This document shows, piece after piece, positions 36,090 through 49,255 of a stretch of DNA of 64,000 bases. The stretch is from Micromussa lordhowensis. Its lineage: Eukaryota; Cnidaria; Anthozoa; Scleractinia; Lobophylliidae. The stretch covers positions 5,329,623 to 5,393,622 of the forward strand of contig OZ026606.1 of the NCBI GenBank assembly GCA_964020085.1. The letters are read 5' to 3'. Position numbers and translations under genes: made by a program. Under the pieces are notes generated by a model. It did not search any database and was not told the origin of the DNA. It saw only the letters and a list, made by a program, of their open reading frames with translations. Position 1 is the stretch's first letter. Each line of letters starts with the position of its first letter.

Positions 36090-36540
36090 ATTTTACGAAA
36101 AAAAATTGACAGATTGATCAAGCAATCTGAAAAATGACCAGACAGGATTTATGAAAGGAACGTTTATCGGGGAAAATATATACGACTTATTAACGGCATC
36201 ATCCAATACGCTGCACGGCACGATTTTTCTATGAAAAGTGGTAGACCTGGTTCATAGAAAAATCGTTTGGGTCACTTGAATGGCCGTTCATTTTGGATAC
36301 TTCTTGCTTTTTTGGTTTTGGTCCATCAATTATCAATTAGGCAAGAACTTTTTATTGCAGAATTGACAGCCGTGTTCTCAACATGATGGGTGGTCAAGTA
36401 ATTTTTTCCAGCCGCAAACAGGTGTTAGGCAAGGGTGCCTGCTTTCGCCTATTTATTATTTAATATTCATTCTGGCAGCGGCGGTACTGGCCAAGACAAT
36501 CCGAAACATTAAGAAAACAAAGGGCCTTTCTTTAGGTAAC
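36090..36540 (+). pseudogene. Dead LINE reverse-transcriptase fragment (L1/Tx1-like)
   Basis: Frame-broken text gives DQTGFMKGTFIGENIY at about 36138, NGWSSNFFQ-like text at about 36390 and QTGVRQGC at about 36420, then ILAAAVLAKTIRN. These are reverse-transcriptase blocks of L1-type elements; stops and shifts interrupt the frame. Confidence 0.65.
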
Positions 36541-37451
36541 AACTGCGACATGTTGGGTGTTGTTGGCTCAACTTTGAAATGGTAAAATTTAAGCCAACAT
36601 CCAAACTGTCGCAACGTGCAGGTTGGTCAACAAACGCGTGCAACATATTGCGCCCAACAGTATTGCAATTGTTTGCCCGGGGAGTTGTTTCAGACGCAGC
36701 CTAATAAAGCAACTCTACCATCTCGTACCCAGACGCTTTTAATCGCGCTGTAGTTAAAGAAAACACGCTCCCTCTCAAATGTCTTTGCAAGATCCCTTTT
36801 CCAGAAATAAATAAGTAACGACTGGGTACGACGAGTTTGGTAACTCTTGCTTTGTGTTTTCAGTTGTTAAGAAGAAACTGCTTCATAATTAGAGGACAAA
36901 TTGAGTTTCACTTTCAGGAAAGCAACATGAAATATCAGTAAATCAATGCTTAACTTGTGCGTTTTCCGAGAAGCTCTGTAATGATGAATTCTTTCTTCGG
37001 TCCTTATTGGGGAATATTTGAGTTTACGGACCTCACCTGCGCCTCCATCCATAAAGTAGCAACAAAACTGATCAACGAACTTGGTCTATATTCCTCCATA
37101 CTCCACACTAGTTCAATTCCAGGTATGTACTTTGTACGAGAAAATGATCAACAGAACAAAAAGTTTACTTGGTGCAGCGAAGCCGAAAGGAATCCACCAC
37201 AACTTGGAACAGTGTTAAGTAACTGAGTGAAAAGAATAAAAGCACACACGACAGTTTAAAATCATTTAATCGACAAGTGTTTCTGATATGATTACTATCA
37301 GTGCGTACTCTTTAAAGCTATTACACGTCACTTAACTTCTAACTTCTTCTGGCTCCAAAGGTTTCACTTTTTACACTTACTTCTAAAGCTGGAGTGTTAT
37401 AATTTGAGAAACAGTGTTTCATGGACCACTCAATAAAAATCAAACAGAATC

Positions 37452-37457
37452 TTTATT
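37452..37457 (-). promoter_or_regulatory. Polyadenylation signal of the minus-strand PEPCK gene
   Basis: AATAAA on the minus strand, about 90 bases past the stop codon. Confidence 0.6.
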
Positions 37458-37542
37458 GCATTATATTTCTTTTGAAACGTCACTAATTACGATTTGTTAG
37501 GTTGTTCATTGTTTTTATAAGCAGTTGTGAAGAGTGTCCGGT

Positions 37543-40500
37543 CTAGGCGGCCTTTAGACGTTCCACCAGAGCGTTCAACTCATCCCCAATGGCTTGAGGC
37601 AGGTCCTCGCCAAGTTGCTCCTCGTAGTAGTTGCGCAGGTACTTGCACTCCTCCACCCAGTAGTCTTTTGGGACTTCAAATAACTCCTTCATGTCTAATT
37701 TACCAAGCCCTTGAATGTTGATGCTGTCAGGTTTGGGGATGTACCCAATTGGACTCGGAACCGCCACATCTTCATCGTCGCAACGCCTCAAGATCCATTC
37801 TAGAACACGACAATTCTCTCCAAATCCTGCCAATAACAAATTGACAAGTTAGATATTGCATGCGCGTTTATGAATTAAATACTTGCGCAGTTTTCTCACT
37901 ACGACTTGACACGAAAGGGTCAAAGGCGTCCAAACAATGGTACCGTAAAATAATTCGTTAATTTACCAAACTAAAATTCCTGATATTACTTAGTTGTGTG
38001 ATAATCTGCTTGCCATGCTATACACAGTGTTTTCGGTCAGTTTCCCAAATAGCACACCAGTTCATTGCAGGTTACTCCAGAAACGTACCATCCATACTCT
38101 AGGCAAGACACTTTGCCATCTACCAATCGCTGACACATAACTTAAGATCTGTTTCCTGAGGAGGTCCGCTAAGAAGATTGACGGTAGCAAAAACGCAACG
38201 GTTTACTGAGCAAAGTTTGCGTAATTGAGTTGTTAGCTGATAGGGCTAGCGATATACCTATTAAATCTAGTGTCGTAAATCTAAAACCAAAGCAATCACT
38301 CTAGCCAATCACAAAGGAAACAGACAATCCAGCGAACCAATCAAAACTCGAAGCAAGTTCATGAAGCCAGCGCGAGGCGCGCGAAAACGTGTGCGAGCGG
38401 GTCATGATTGGTTCTGACTTTACTTCTGATTGGATGAGAAAGTTGAAATGAAAACCTAGGCCTGACAGACCAAATGCGAACTAGTTTCGACACTCCAGTG
38501 AAATAGCCTTTCCACATATATCCAGATATTTTGGGGACATTTAGAAGTTTCCGAGACATTTAAAAATTGTTAAGATATTTACAAAATTTAGGAATATTTA
38601 AAAATATTCATAGCTTTTTTGGCTCAGCCCTGTGTTTTCCTCGCTATTTTCTTGAAAAAAATACTCCATTCTGCGCCAGAAACAATTCAGTGCAGCGATT
38701 TTCACTTGAAAAATATATTCCATATCACTAAAAACGCCAAAACAGCAATTTTCCAAAATGGCGGATGCTGGTAACATCCCCTGAATCTTCTTCCAAACTC
38801 CTACAACTGAGGAAAAATTTTGGTCTGAGTCATTAAAAGTCGCATGTAATGTACATGTAATTCAAAACAAAATAGATATTTAGATATTCGAGATAAGACA
38901 AAAGCTACTATAGAGTATCTTGCAAATGTTTTGCAGCTGCATTTAACCTTAAAATGTCAACAGAAAGTTATTACTTTCACAGAACGTGCAAGAGTCTTTG
39001 ATACGAGAATGAACTCACCTGGCCATATAAAATGACCTTCTTCATCGTTCAATGCCAAAGAAAATACATTGTGCAAATACTGGGCCAATTTTCAACCAAT
39101 TAACATTTTTCCATTTATTTAGTGAATTCGTCAACTTCATTATTGGCAGGAGCACTTGACTGGTTTTGACCATATCTATAGTGTCTCATAAAGCTCACCT
39201 GGCCATAAAAACTTGCCATCTTCATCAGTACGGAACCAATTCACATGAAAAATCTTAGGCATTTTGCGGTTATCCTTTTCCATGCCCAACCAGTGTTCCA
39301 TGTACTTGCCAAAATTGTAGCCAAAGAAGGGTCTCATGGCAAAGGGATCTCTCATCACTATCTTAGACTTGTGCTCTGCAGCAGCTGTGGCCTCTGATGA
39401 CATAGAGGAGGCAACGAACACCCCATGCTGCCAGTTAAAGGACTGGTAGACCAAAGGAACTCCCTGAGGGCGTCGACCACCAAACAGTATTGCACTGATG
39501 GGTACGCCTTTAGGATTCTCCCAGTCCTTGTCCATGATTGGGCAATGGTCACTGGGCGCACAGAATCTTGAGTTAGGATGTGCTGCCTTGGTGTCGCCAG
39601 GTTCCCAGTTTTTCTTCCCAAGCCAGCTTGTGATGCTCACATCCTTTGGTAGGTCTAAACCTAAAGCAAAGATCAAAAGCAAGTTAAACTTTTCTAGAGT
39701 CTACACACAAGCTTACGAGTCCACCATAACAAAATATTTCAGTCAAATCCAACTGATCAAAAGTCCTTAAATTGCAAATTTATTCCCCAAAGAGTGCTTC
39801 CAGTCTCACTATCATTATACCCGAGTATTAATCCCCTCCTGGGGTTACTGCCAGTAGAGCAGTACAATATAATATATATGTTTTCCAAATTGCTTTGAGT
39901 TATATTTCCATCTCTGAGAGCAACCAAGAAAACATGTTAACATTTTACTGAAGGGCTGTCAATTGGAGCACCATAACTATAGGAAGAGAACCACATGCAT
40001 GCATAGAAATAGAAAACCATGCATCTCTTTTCTCATGGTCACATGGCTAGCGGCTTGGATTGCAAGCAAGTTGACCGCTGACCAAGCACTGAGTATTGGA
40101 TTGCAGGCTCAAAACACAAGGCTAAAATTATAAACAGATAACCTCAACGCAAAGTTCCAAAAAGAATCAAGATTGAACAACCTGACTCAGGAGCTCTGCT
40201 TTTAGGCTTGGCTAAATCAATGTATTACATATGTCTTCCCAAATTGCTTTGAGTGACATTCCATCTCTAACAGCAACCAAGCCAAGAAAACATCGTTTAC
40301 ATTTTACTGAAAAAAAAACACCATATCAGGTCACTCCTTTTCACTAATTATAATTAAGTACCTTCCCACCAAAAGTCGCCATCACTAGTTTCTGCAACAT
40401 TAGTGAAAACTGTGTCCTTCTGGAAGGTCTTCATTGCAATAGGATTCGTCAAATATGATGATCCTGGTGCAACTCCAAAGAAGCCACTCTCTGGGTTAAT

Positions 40501-43500
40501 GGCTCTCAGTTGACCTTCTTCATCAAACCACATCCAAGCAATGTCATCACCAACACACTCAACTTTCCACCCTGGTATCGTTGGAGTTATCATGGCAAGA
40601 TTTGTTTTACCACAAGCACTGGGGAAAGCTGCAGTTATGTACTTCTTCTCTCCCTTGGGATTTGTGAGGCCCATGATCTAAAAAAATAATCAAAGCGCTC
40701 TATGAGCAAACCCATAAATTGACCACTGAATGATTATGGACATGAGTTAACCTTTGCGGACAAGAGTGTGGCTTGCATGTTATTCTACAACCCTGGACAA
40801 AACTACTCGAGACCTGGATTTTACTGTTACTCTTGGTAAAATGGATAGCACTTCTCCCCCCTCCCCTCTTGCAATGTTGTCCTGGGTAACACAAGAATTG
40901 TATGCGTTGGTTTTCAGACTCAAACAACATTGAATGGGGGGTGGGGAGGGGGAAGAATTTGTTTGTTTTGATGACAGTAGTATCTCGTGCAGAATCAGCA
41001 TTACATAGAACTGTCTCAGCGGTCATTTGGTACATTCAAAAGGCCGCATTGTCAATTTTGTTAACTGTTCTGCATAATTAATCACATTTTACTCCATACT
41101 CAAAAACATTCGCATAATCTGTTACTTTTTCTGCACCCTGTCAGATGGCACAAATTTATCTTTTGCAGTTGACAAAGAAATTTGCTTCCATAATTTTGGT
41201 AGTCAACATGGCTACCACTAAGTGCTTTCAACAGGACCCGGCACCCACCGTAACTCTGGCGGGCATTCTGTTGAAAGTTGGTGGGTATATTTAACTTTTA
41301 AAAATTATCCAGAGAGAAATTCTCCTGGGCTCTGGCAGGTGCTGTTCCGAGGTAGCCAACTACTTCTAATCTTATTCAAAGTACTGACTAAGCTACATGT
41401 AGCCAAAACTGAAAATCCCGTGGTTTTTGGCAAGTTGACCACCGCTGCCTTCCTCCTCTGGAACCCCCCATGCATTTGGAATTCCAAACTGCGTTATCCC
41501 TCACGCCCTTAGAATTCCAGTCCTAGAAACTCTCCCCTTTCCCTCGGAATTCCAAGATGTCACATGTGGTATGGCATGGATACTTTCTGAAATTACCAAT
41601 TTCCAGAAGTGAAAAATTAACCTTTAGTCAGAAATGACAGGTTTACGAACAGAATTGTATTAATATTATTAGACATACCAGCATGTGCTCTGCCAGCCAT
41701 CCTTCATCGCGTCCAATCGTGCTAGCAATCCTTAGAGCAAAACACTTCTTTCCCAACAGAGAATTCCCTCCATAACCACTTCCAAATGACTTAATCTCCC
41801 GATCATGAGGAAAATGAGAGATGATGGTCTTGTCTGGATTACATGGCCACTTGTAGTCAGATGGTGGTTCTGGCTTAGGCACGCCAACTGAGTGAAGACA
41901 CCTCACAAAATCACCGTCACCAAGGACCTTCAGAACATGAGCACCCATGCGTGTCATGATGCGCATACAGCAAACCACATAAGCAGAGTCAGTGACCTGA
42001 ATACCAATCTTGGACACAGGTGATCCCACAGGACCCATACTGAATGCCATCACATACATGGTGCGACCTACAAAAAAAATTATAAACTGAAACTTTTTAA
42101 GTGATGTATTTAATAGAAATAATTTTTTTTTATTTTTAATTTTTCTTTTTTTTTTTTTTAATGAATTTTTTTTTTAATTAATTAATTTTATTGCAGTTAC
42201 AAAATAGAACATTAATATACGCACATTAAATCTAGAGTTACATACATTTTAGATCTAAAAAAAAAATACATGCCTTTGAAAAAATAAATAGATAGATTAA
42301 ATTAATTAGTAATAAATATAAATCTTAATACCATGTTAATAATTACATTCTCTTAATAATTACATTCCAAATTACAATCTTGTATCATAAAGTCAATTAC
42401 ACACGCACAAAGACAACATTAGAAATAGTAACATTGATATAATAATAATAGAAATAATAATACATATATATTACATAGGTTTAATTATCCATTTTTTATT
42501 AAAATATTCTTGTTTTGTAATTTTACTTTCTATGTCATATTTAATTTTAATTTTGGCTTTAAACCCCTCGATTTTAGGAAGGGTTTGACTTCTTCTGCAT
42601 TCCCACAAGAACAATTTTCCAATAATTACGAAGTAATTTAAAAGATCAAGTAAAGGGCATTTTTTTTCTGAAAATATCCCAAATAAAACATCTTTTAGGG
42701 AGAGATGGATTGGATGTTTTGATAGTAGGAGCCAATATAATGCAAAATCTGTCCAGAATTGTCTAGTGTGTGAACAGTTATAAAAGAAATGATCTGAGGT
42801 TTTTAATAGAAATAATGATTGGGAATTAAAGGTTATTGAAGGATGAGTAGTAGTGGTGGGAATAATAGCTAATAACTAGTAATAGTTCTCACTACATCTG
42901 CCCCCGCCTTGGATATCACGTTTACTATGTAATGAACTGTGCAACTTTTATTACAAAATCTCCCCAGAATCGATGAAATAACAGGCTGAGCTGACCTTTT
43001 ACTCTCGTTGGAATCCTTCAAATCACACAAATGAACAAAAATCTCTGTTATTTTAAAAACAACAACAAACTTTATCCGAAGTAACCGAGTTTAGTTGCCT
43101 TTTGTTATCTCAAGGATCAGAAGTAAGTAAAGGATTTATAAACGGTGTCGTTTCAATTAGACAATTCTTGCAGCCACGTGCACGAGTGTAGTCGCGTTGG
43201 TTCGCTCTGACACGAGCACGAAGAGTAAATCTATCATTACGCCTAGTAAGTAAGTAATGATAGATTTAAAAAGTTATTCGTAATCTTCGTGCTCGTGTCA
43301 GAGCGAACCAACGCGACTACACTCGTGTGCACGTGGCTGCAAGAATTATCTAATAATCACTGAAACGACACCGTTTCCTTGAGATAACAAACGGAAACTA
43401 AACTCAGTTACTTCAGATACATTTTGTTGTTTCTTTGAATGGGTTTTGAGTTTTGATTTGTGATACTGATCTGTTTACTTTATACGTGTGGTGTTTGGAT

Positions 43501-46108
43501 CGAGTCTGTCTACCCCGTTGCCGATTTGTGTCTAACAAATCAAGTTCTGTACGGAACAGTTCTATCCAGGACTGCTGGAATAACTTATCGCGTAAGCGAT
43601 ACCTCTCCTCGTCCTCGTGGCTGCAAGAATTACCCAGAATTGCCTTCCGAGCTTACTGAAAAATTAACCGGGACCGCCGTGCGCGCCTAGTTTCTTCAAA
43701 TCGGGCTCGCTTCGCACACTACCGATACTACACCAATATTTCACATTCTTTATACGCGGGGGATCCTATTAATGCCTCCTCGGGTTTTGGCCTCTGGGCC
43801 AAAACCCTGCGGGGGCAATAATAAACAAGATCAGGCCTCAAAGGAATTTGACTAGTTAAAATAAAGTTCAGTACAATACAGTACAATAAAATTTACTTTA
43901 AAAACAGTGTCCCTGAGAGGTTCCAGAAAATATTTATACCTATACTACATCATCTCAAAATTTTGAAGGATAGGGGTGAGGTCCATAGACTGGTATTAGT
44001 TTCACATGCCTTAGAGTTTTTCAGGTAAAAAATAAACAAGTTAAAGTTGTTTTCTTTTTCAAGGAAGCCAAACAACCATTGAATCAAGTCTTTGCATTGC
44101 TCATTTACTGAGCTGAAAACTACCACCAATCACTTTCCTGTGATTCTAAAAACGTCATTTATTTCATTTCTTGCAAGACATATCGCTTCCAATATTTGGG
44201 ATCTACCACCACTGATTTTAGAATTAGGGTCTGCTAAGCTCACAAACATGATTGTTTATTTACTACATTCCTGATAAATTTAATTAAAATTAAAATAATA
44301 TAGTGAACTGTTTGGAAGTCTTTGGAAAACCTAGTCAGAATGCTTGTATGTTTATGTCATAATCTAATAATAATTTATATATTTAACAATTTTTGTCAAA
44401 TATCAATACTTACCTTTCATGCAGCCCGGATATCTTTCCGCAAGTTCCTGTTTCATGTCATGGACACTCTTCCAGTTACCAAGCTGGCCTTTCACCCCCT
44501 CTTTAGCTTGTGGAATTGATTCGCGCTTGTTCTCTGTACAAATATATGTTTTAGATTCCACGCGTGCCACATCACGTGGATCAGTACGCACCACATAACT
44601 AAGGAAGGAGAATGAAAAGAATGATTTGCAGAACATAGCTAGTTTCCTTAGGGCAACATTTCTTGTGTTACAGTAGACTTAATCTCAAGTTGTTTCTTAG
44701 TGAAAAAAATGATGGTTATTATGTTTGCACCTTTTCTGATCCCTAATACTTTTGGTTTAGCCCACTTATGCTTTAAATACATAGTTGATGTGTTGCAGGG
44801 TGTCCAACCAGTCCTAAACGCTCCCTTTCTTCTTTATTGATATGGTTTGAATAGAAACATTACTTATTTGTTGTGTTGTTTACACTTGAGAATTTACAGA
44901 GGTTTAAATCTACTGAGGTCTAGTTTCCTTAACGGCAACACAAGTACAGACAAAGTATACTTGGATTTTAATTAATCCATCCTTTACACTCACTGTTTCA
45001 CTTCTCTTGTATTGAAATTCTATCCTCACTTCCCTAAGAGCAAATTTTACTTGCTGGGAAATCAGACCTAGGTTAAATTTGTTCCTACCCAGCAAGTTGC
45101 AAAGTTCCAAAGTTTCATTCACCATAAATTAAGCCCTTTCAATAACAATTCAGTGTTAAAAGATTAACCTATGGTTGACAGTCTATTGTGAGAAATAAGC
45201 AATGGGTTGCTTCCAAATTGCGACTTCAGATGATAATTTTCTTCTTGAGCTGCAACTTGCATTTCCATTTTTTGAGCAGGATTCTTGGATAAACAGTTGT
45301 CCATGAGGCAATCATTTTCACCCTCCTTAGGTGTACGAGACAACCCTCCCTTGCAAGGTAACTTAGTCAAGTTGTGAAGTAAAAGTTCATGCTGGATCAA
45401 TGTCATCTCTGCATGCATACCTATAAACCTTGTTAAGTATTCAAATGCTCAGTTATAGGGGTGGCAAATGGTGAATGAGAGGCTGCAAGATGACAAGGGT
45501 CGCATTTTACTTTGCGAGCTTGAGAAATTTTGTTTGAGCCCCAGCATTAGCTAGGGTGAGAGCTATGAGAATGAGCTTTTAAAAAAGTGCTATAAAGGTC
45601 AGCAGGAGCCTTCAGTTGTGAACATTTGCATGCACGAGAGATCAAATCTGAAAATACTGTCAACAGTCATTAAACTCTATTACTGGGCAGGTAAAAATAA
45701 AAAAAGTGCTTCCTTGTATCTTTTGGGACTTGTTATTGCTAGCAGCACCTCCCCTGCCCCAAGCCCCCCCCCCCCCCCCAACAAGTCTCGTTTTAAAAAT
45801 GTTCTTGATCCACCCCTGAAAACCAATCGTGGAAGCTCCACACTGCTCCCCAAAATTTATAATATACATGATGAGCGTCGACGAGGCTAAACATACCAAT
45901 TGTCGTGTTTACTAAGTGGGGTTGCAATTCCTTCATCCATTAGCAATTTTAGAAGTGCCTCGTTCTCTTCTTTTGATCCATCACAAACGTGGATGTTGTC
46001 CGGTGTGCACAGTTTGACTTTGTCTGCAACGAAGTCTTGCACCTTAGTAGCTAAGTCTTCAAACTTTCCATATACCACCGGGATGTTTGCTGGGAGTTTG
46101 GAAGCCAT
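37543..46108 (-). CDS. PCK: Phosphoenolpyruvate carboxykinase [GTP], probably cytosolic
   Basis: Converts oxaloacetate and GTP to phosphoenolpyruvate, GDP and CO2, the committing step of gluconeogenesis. Coding exons: 46108-45897, 44598-44414, 42067-41679, 40677-40362, 39660-39199, 37826-37543; all junctions keep phase, giving 615 codons plus stop, close to the ~620 of animal PEPCK. Visible motifs: DPRDVAR substrate loop, [10 protein letters not shown]-loop FPSACGKTN with catalytic Cys284, GDDIAWM, FGGRRP, lid [11 protein letters not shown] and FHVNWFR. The start is MASKLPANI; the exon 5' of it is open in frame but has no ATG before an upstream TAA, so no targeting leader is encoded from this start. 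Head-to-head with the plus-strand copy at 52736. Confidence 0.92.
39019..39046 (-). pseudogene. Relic of a second exon-6 3' end in PEPCK intron 6
   Basis: The sequence encodes [10 protein letters not shown] followed directly by a GTGAGT donor. It parallels the real exon-6 end [10 protein letters not shown] with GTGAGC at 39198. It lies just beyond the ~150 bp of intron that matches the other PEPCK gene. Probably left over from a partial duplication or conversion; it has no acceptor of its own. Confidence 0.65.
42110..42810 (-). mobile_element. Truncated LINE 3' end (L1/Tx1-like) in PEPCK intron
   Basis: On the minus strand, text like [20 protein letters not shown] and [18 protein letters not shown] is the C-terminal region of Tx1/L1-type ORF2. 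It is followed by an AT-rich tail and poly-A-like run ending near 42110. It lies within the intron between the 44414 and 42067 exons. Confidence 0.6.
42811..44413. other. PEPCK intron remainder, no gene seen
   Basis: Besides the LINE and palindrome, a 68-76 codon open stretch at 43453-43690 partly repeats the palindrome text (GTGGCTGCAAGAATTA) and is not convincing as a gene. Confidence 0.4.
43070..43425. repeat. Long inverted repeat in PEPCK intron
   Basis: Arms include AACGGTGTCGTTTCA / TGAAACGACACCGTT, GCAGCCACGTGCAC / GTGCACGTGGCTGC and GTTGGTTCGCTCTGACACGA with its inverse, around a short AT-rich centre. Probably a MITE. Confidence 0.85.
44599..45896. other. PEPCK intron, no gene seen
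   Basis: Includes a poly-C run at about 45763-45779. Confidence 0.4.
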
Positions 46109-46290
46109 TTCTCTGCAGATTGAGTGTTCTGATGGAAACAATATGACGACCTAAAATTTAGCGTTAATGTTAACAAAAGAAATGCTTTCCTGTACAAACT
46201 CAAAAGATAAAAATACAACCACTCTTACCAAGCCGCCGTAAACACTGTGACTGTAGACGCTAGGAGAGTTTGCGGACTTTGAAGGATGTG
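46109..46290 (-). promoter_or_regulatory. Non-coding 5' exon and leader of the minus-strand PEPCK gene
   Basis: Exon 2 begins at 46150 after a ttttag acceptor. A good donor (GTAAGA, 46228-46223) marks the end of an upstream non-coding exon. A CCAAT box (minus strand, about 46316-46320) and a CACGTG E-box (46331-46336) lie just upstream. Confidence 0.5.
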
Positions 46291-48137
46291 GGACTAATCC
46301 AATCTGTTAAAATGATTGGTCGAAAATAGACACGTGTAAGGCAACGTGAAAATATTATGCTTGAATTCGTGCAGAGCGGCACGCATTCGACCAAAACTAC
46401 CAAAAAATTGGATCAAAGTATAGTTCCTTAACTCTGCCAACAAGACAAAGTTTGAAAGTTGTCCGTGGCTTTTGGACGTTCTAAATTTTACCGCGTACTT
46501 CTATCCGTGTGTGAAGACACGACCCACTCAAACGGCCCTGTGCGTTTTGCTGCGCACGTTCCGATTATTTAGGTCATGTGGCCTGGGAGCTGCCATAACA
46601 AAAAATAAGTCCGCAATGCGTACTTGTGGTCTATTCCAGGGCGGGTACGAATTTTTTTTTTGGAGGATACCCGCGAATGTTAGGAGTAACCTTAATATTA
46701 GTTATTCTCAATGTTCATATATATGACACAGCAAAAAGGTCAGGGAGGATTGACTCACTCAAGCAAATGTTTCTAAAAAACAACCAACCAAAAGACTGCT
46801 ATTGCCGGTTTTCACATGACGACACTAAAATTCAAACTACAAAACTATTGATCCTCCTGATATTTTACTTTCATGATGTATAAGAGCAGCTGAAAACTAA
46901 TATCCATAAACATTTTTGCTCAGAATGGGATCTTGGTTTTGTGATAGACCACGCTTGAATTTCTTTAGCTTTTGCGTGACGCGACATTTACATGACGGCC
47001 GTGTTATAAAGAGTGACTTATTTCAGGACTTATTTCGGGGAATTTGGCTGTCTGTACCGTTCTTGTATTTGAAAAAGTATTATTTTAATGTTTCTGAGTT
47101 CCTCGAGAGATAAATTCACACTTTTCTAGCAAAACTCAGTGACAGATATTTCTGTTGGTTTCCGGCCGCCATGTTGGTGCCCATGCCCAACATGGCGTCT
47201 CCTTACAAATCTCTATAAATTTGGGTAAAAAGTTTCCCTGCATATCTTGCATAAGAAAAATTATTGTGACCTGAATTTTGGCGAGAGTCTTTGCATACCT
47301 ACCTTCTTTCTTTTCTCAGATTCTGGACTTAATCTATTGAACGGTTTTATTTTGAATGGCGTGACACTGAAAACCAGCAATTGTTTGTTTGTCTTTTTTG
47401 AAACAAAGCAAGAGTTGTTTTAAAGAGGGAGGTTAAGGAGGTAGTAAAAAAACCTTTTCGATCTTTTCGGACTGATTTCATAAAATTTGATAAGAAAAAA
47501 GTTTAAAAACCCAGTGATTAACATTTTACTAATAGATCGTTTTCACTGTCACGCAATAAAAAATAAATCGAAAACTATCCAGTGGAAAAAGCTAAGAAAT
47601 TGTGATGTTATAGAAGATAAAAAAAAAAATAAGACACTTCTCCAAGTTCTAGCCCTGTGCGTTTCCCCAAACTTCAGATATTCGTCGAAATGTTTCGCAG
47701 AAATTTATAGCGCCCAGTATGAAAACGCCATGTTGGTGTACCTCCATGGTACACCAATATGGTGGCCGGAAAATAGTGTAAACATCTGGAACTTACTTTG
47801 GCTTTCTAGGCGACTAATTATCAGTACTGAAAAAACAAGTATTTACATGAGCACTTTTCCTAATGCTCTAGCTTCTAACAGGGCTCAAAATCATGAGATA
47901 AGTATATATTTTTCAACAAATTTGATCGTAGCTTTGTGTCACGCACCTCCATAACCAGGAAATTCAAAATGCTCTGGTTTCCAAACGAAGCACGCTATTG
48001 AGCTGTAAAGTTGTAAACAGATATAAATATATGTCACCTCTTATACCTGATGAGGATCAAAACTTTGGTGGATCTTTAGTTTAAGATTTTAGAAAGTGAT
48101 GACGTCACGTGAAAACGATCTATTCACTTGCCAAGTT

Positions 48138-48265
48138 GTTACCGGACATATATGTTATTTGCCGTCCGGGAGGTCCATACTGGGAAAAACTGTGCCCGTA
48201 CTCAAGACCAAGGGCATAGTTTTTCCCAATATGGACCGACCAAGGACGGCAAATAACGTGTTTAT
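48138..48265. repeat. Palindromic repeat
   Basis: Arms TTATTTGCCGTCC / GGACGGCAAATAA, and GGTCCATACTGGGAAAAACT with its near inverse. Confidence 0.8.
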
Positions 48266-48763
48266 TTTTTCTTCGGGACTGCTTTAAAAGCAACTTTTGT
48301 GTTGAATTTTTTATTAAAGAAATTCAGCTCAAATCTGGCATACGTTATCGGAATCCATAATTGTTTGACTCTGTCCAAAAAGTTTACATTTTACATTGTT
48401 TACAACACTTTTACGATGTTACAAAAAGCTTGAAACGTTTCTTCAGTTGGAAATTTCGGAGCGGTCCGTAACTTGGGGTCCGGATGGGAAAATACGGACC
48501 GCTAGAGCGCGCGCAATTAGCCAAAAGGATTCAGGATTCCGGACCGCTGAGAAGATGGAGAAAAAAATAAAGTTTGTTATTGGACAGTTTGTTATCGGAC
48601 AGTTCAATAAGCCAATCACATTCGAAGTTGTAGTTTAAAGTGATTAACAAATCGGACTCCCGTTGCGCGGTCGTCCGATTTTGTTATCACTCGTGTGATT
48701 ACAGACCGAATATACAACTTGTATATTCGACTGTCTTGACTGAAATATATACAATATTGCAAT

Positions 48764-48921
48764 CAGTGGCGGATCTAGGGGAGGGGCCCGGGGGGGCCGG
48801 GCCCCCCTTATTTTGGGTAAAAAAAGAAGAAATGGCTGAAAAAGAAAATGGCCGCCATGGCAAGTAAATCAAGACCGCCCCCCCCCCCCCCCCCTTAGCT
48901 CAAGGTCTGGATCCGCCACTG
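48764..48921. mobile_element. hAT-like MITE (CAGTGGCGGATC ends)
   Basis: Ends CAGTGGCGGATCTAGG and TGGATCCGCCACTG are inverted. GCAAT flanks both sides as a partial target duplication. The interior is G/C-homopolymer rich. This end sequence is common in animal hAT-type MITEs. Confidence 0.6.
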
Positions 48922-48999
48922 GCAATGTATACTTATCGTACTGCTCTGAAAAGAACGACCGTTAACAAGGCACACAAATCGTTTCTCGTAAGTAAGTAA

Positions 49000-49147
49000 G
49001 TAAAATCTTTATTTTAACTCGAGTAAATATCTTCATTTACACTAAGTATTTTAATTACATTGTACAATCATTTTGTAAAAATTAAAATGACTACAAAAAC
49101 TGGTTTACAAGATTGCCGAGTGGGAATCGAATGTTTCAAGTGCGCGG

Positions 49148-49192
<45 letters not shown>

Positions 49193-49255
49193 TTTTCGGG
49201 AAGAGAATTCCATAGTAGGGCACCTGCCTCGTCCCCAGTCGCCCGCGCGATAGTA
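49000..49255 (-). mobile_element. LINE 3' end fragment
   Basis: The minus strand reads GALLWNSLPENIRAIRSIGQ then KKEINRALETFDSHS before a stop. This is the C-terminal end of a CR1/Jockey-type reverse transcriptase ORF, followed by an AT-rich 3' tail. Confidence 0.7.

Larger units (their letters stand above)
34958..37451. other. Intergenic, NBN to PEPCK
   Basis: Contains part of the GAAGCTGACGTTTCGAGCG repeat family (35098-35216) and a dead LINE RT fragment (36090-36540). No live gene recognised. Confidence 0.5.

Noticed and set aside
43453..43690. Overlapping 68- and 76-codon frames
   Set aside because: No domain; part of the sequence repeats the adjacent palindrome.
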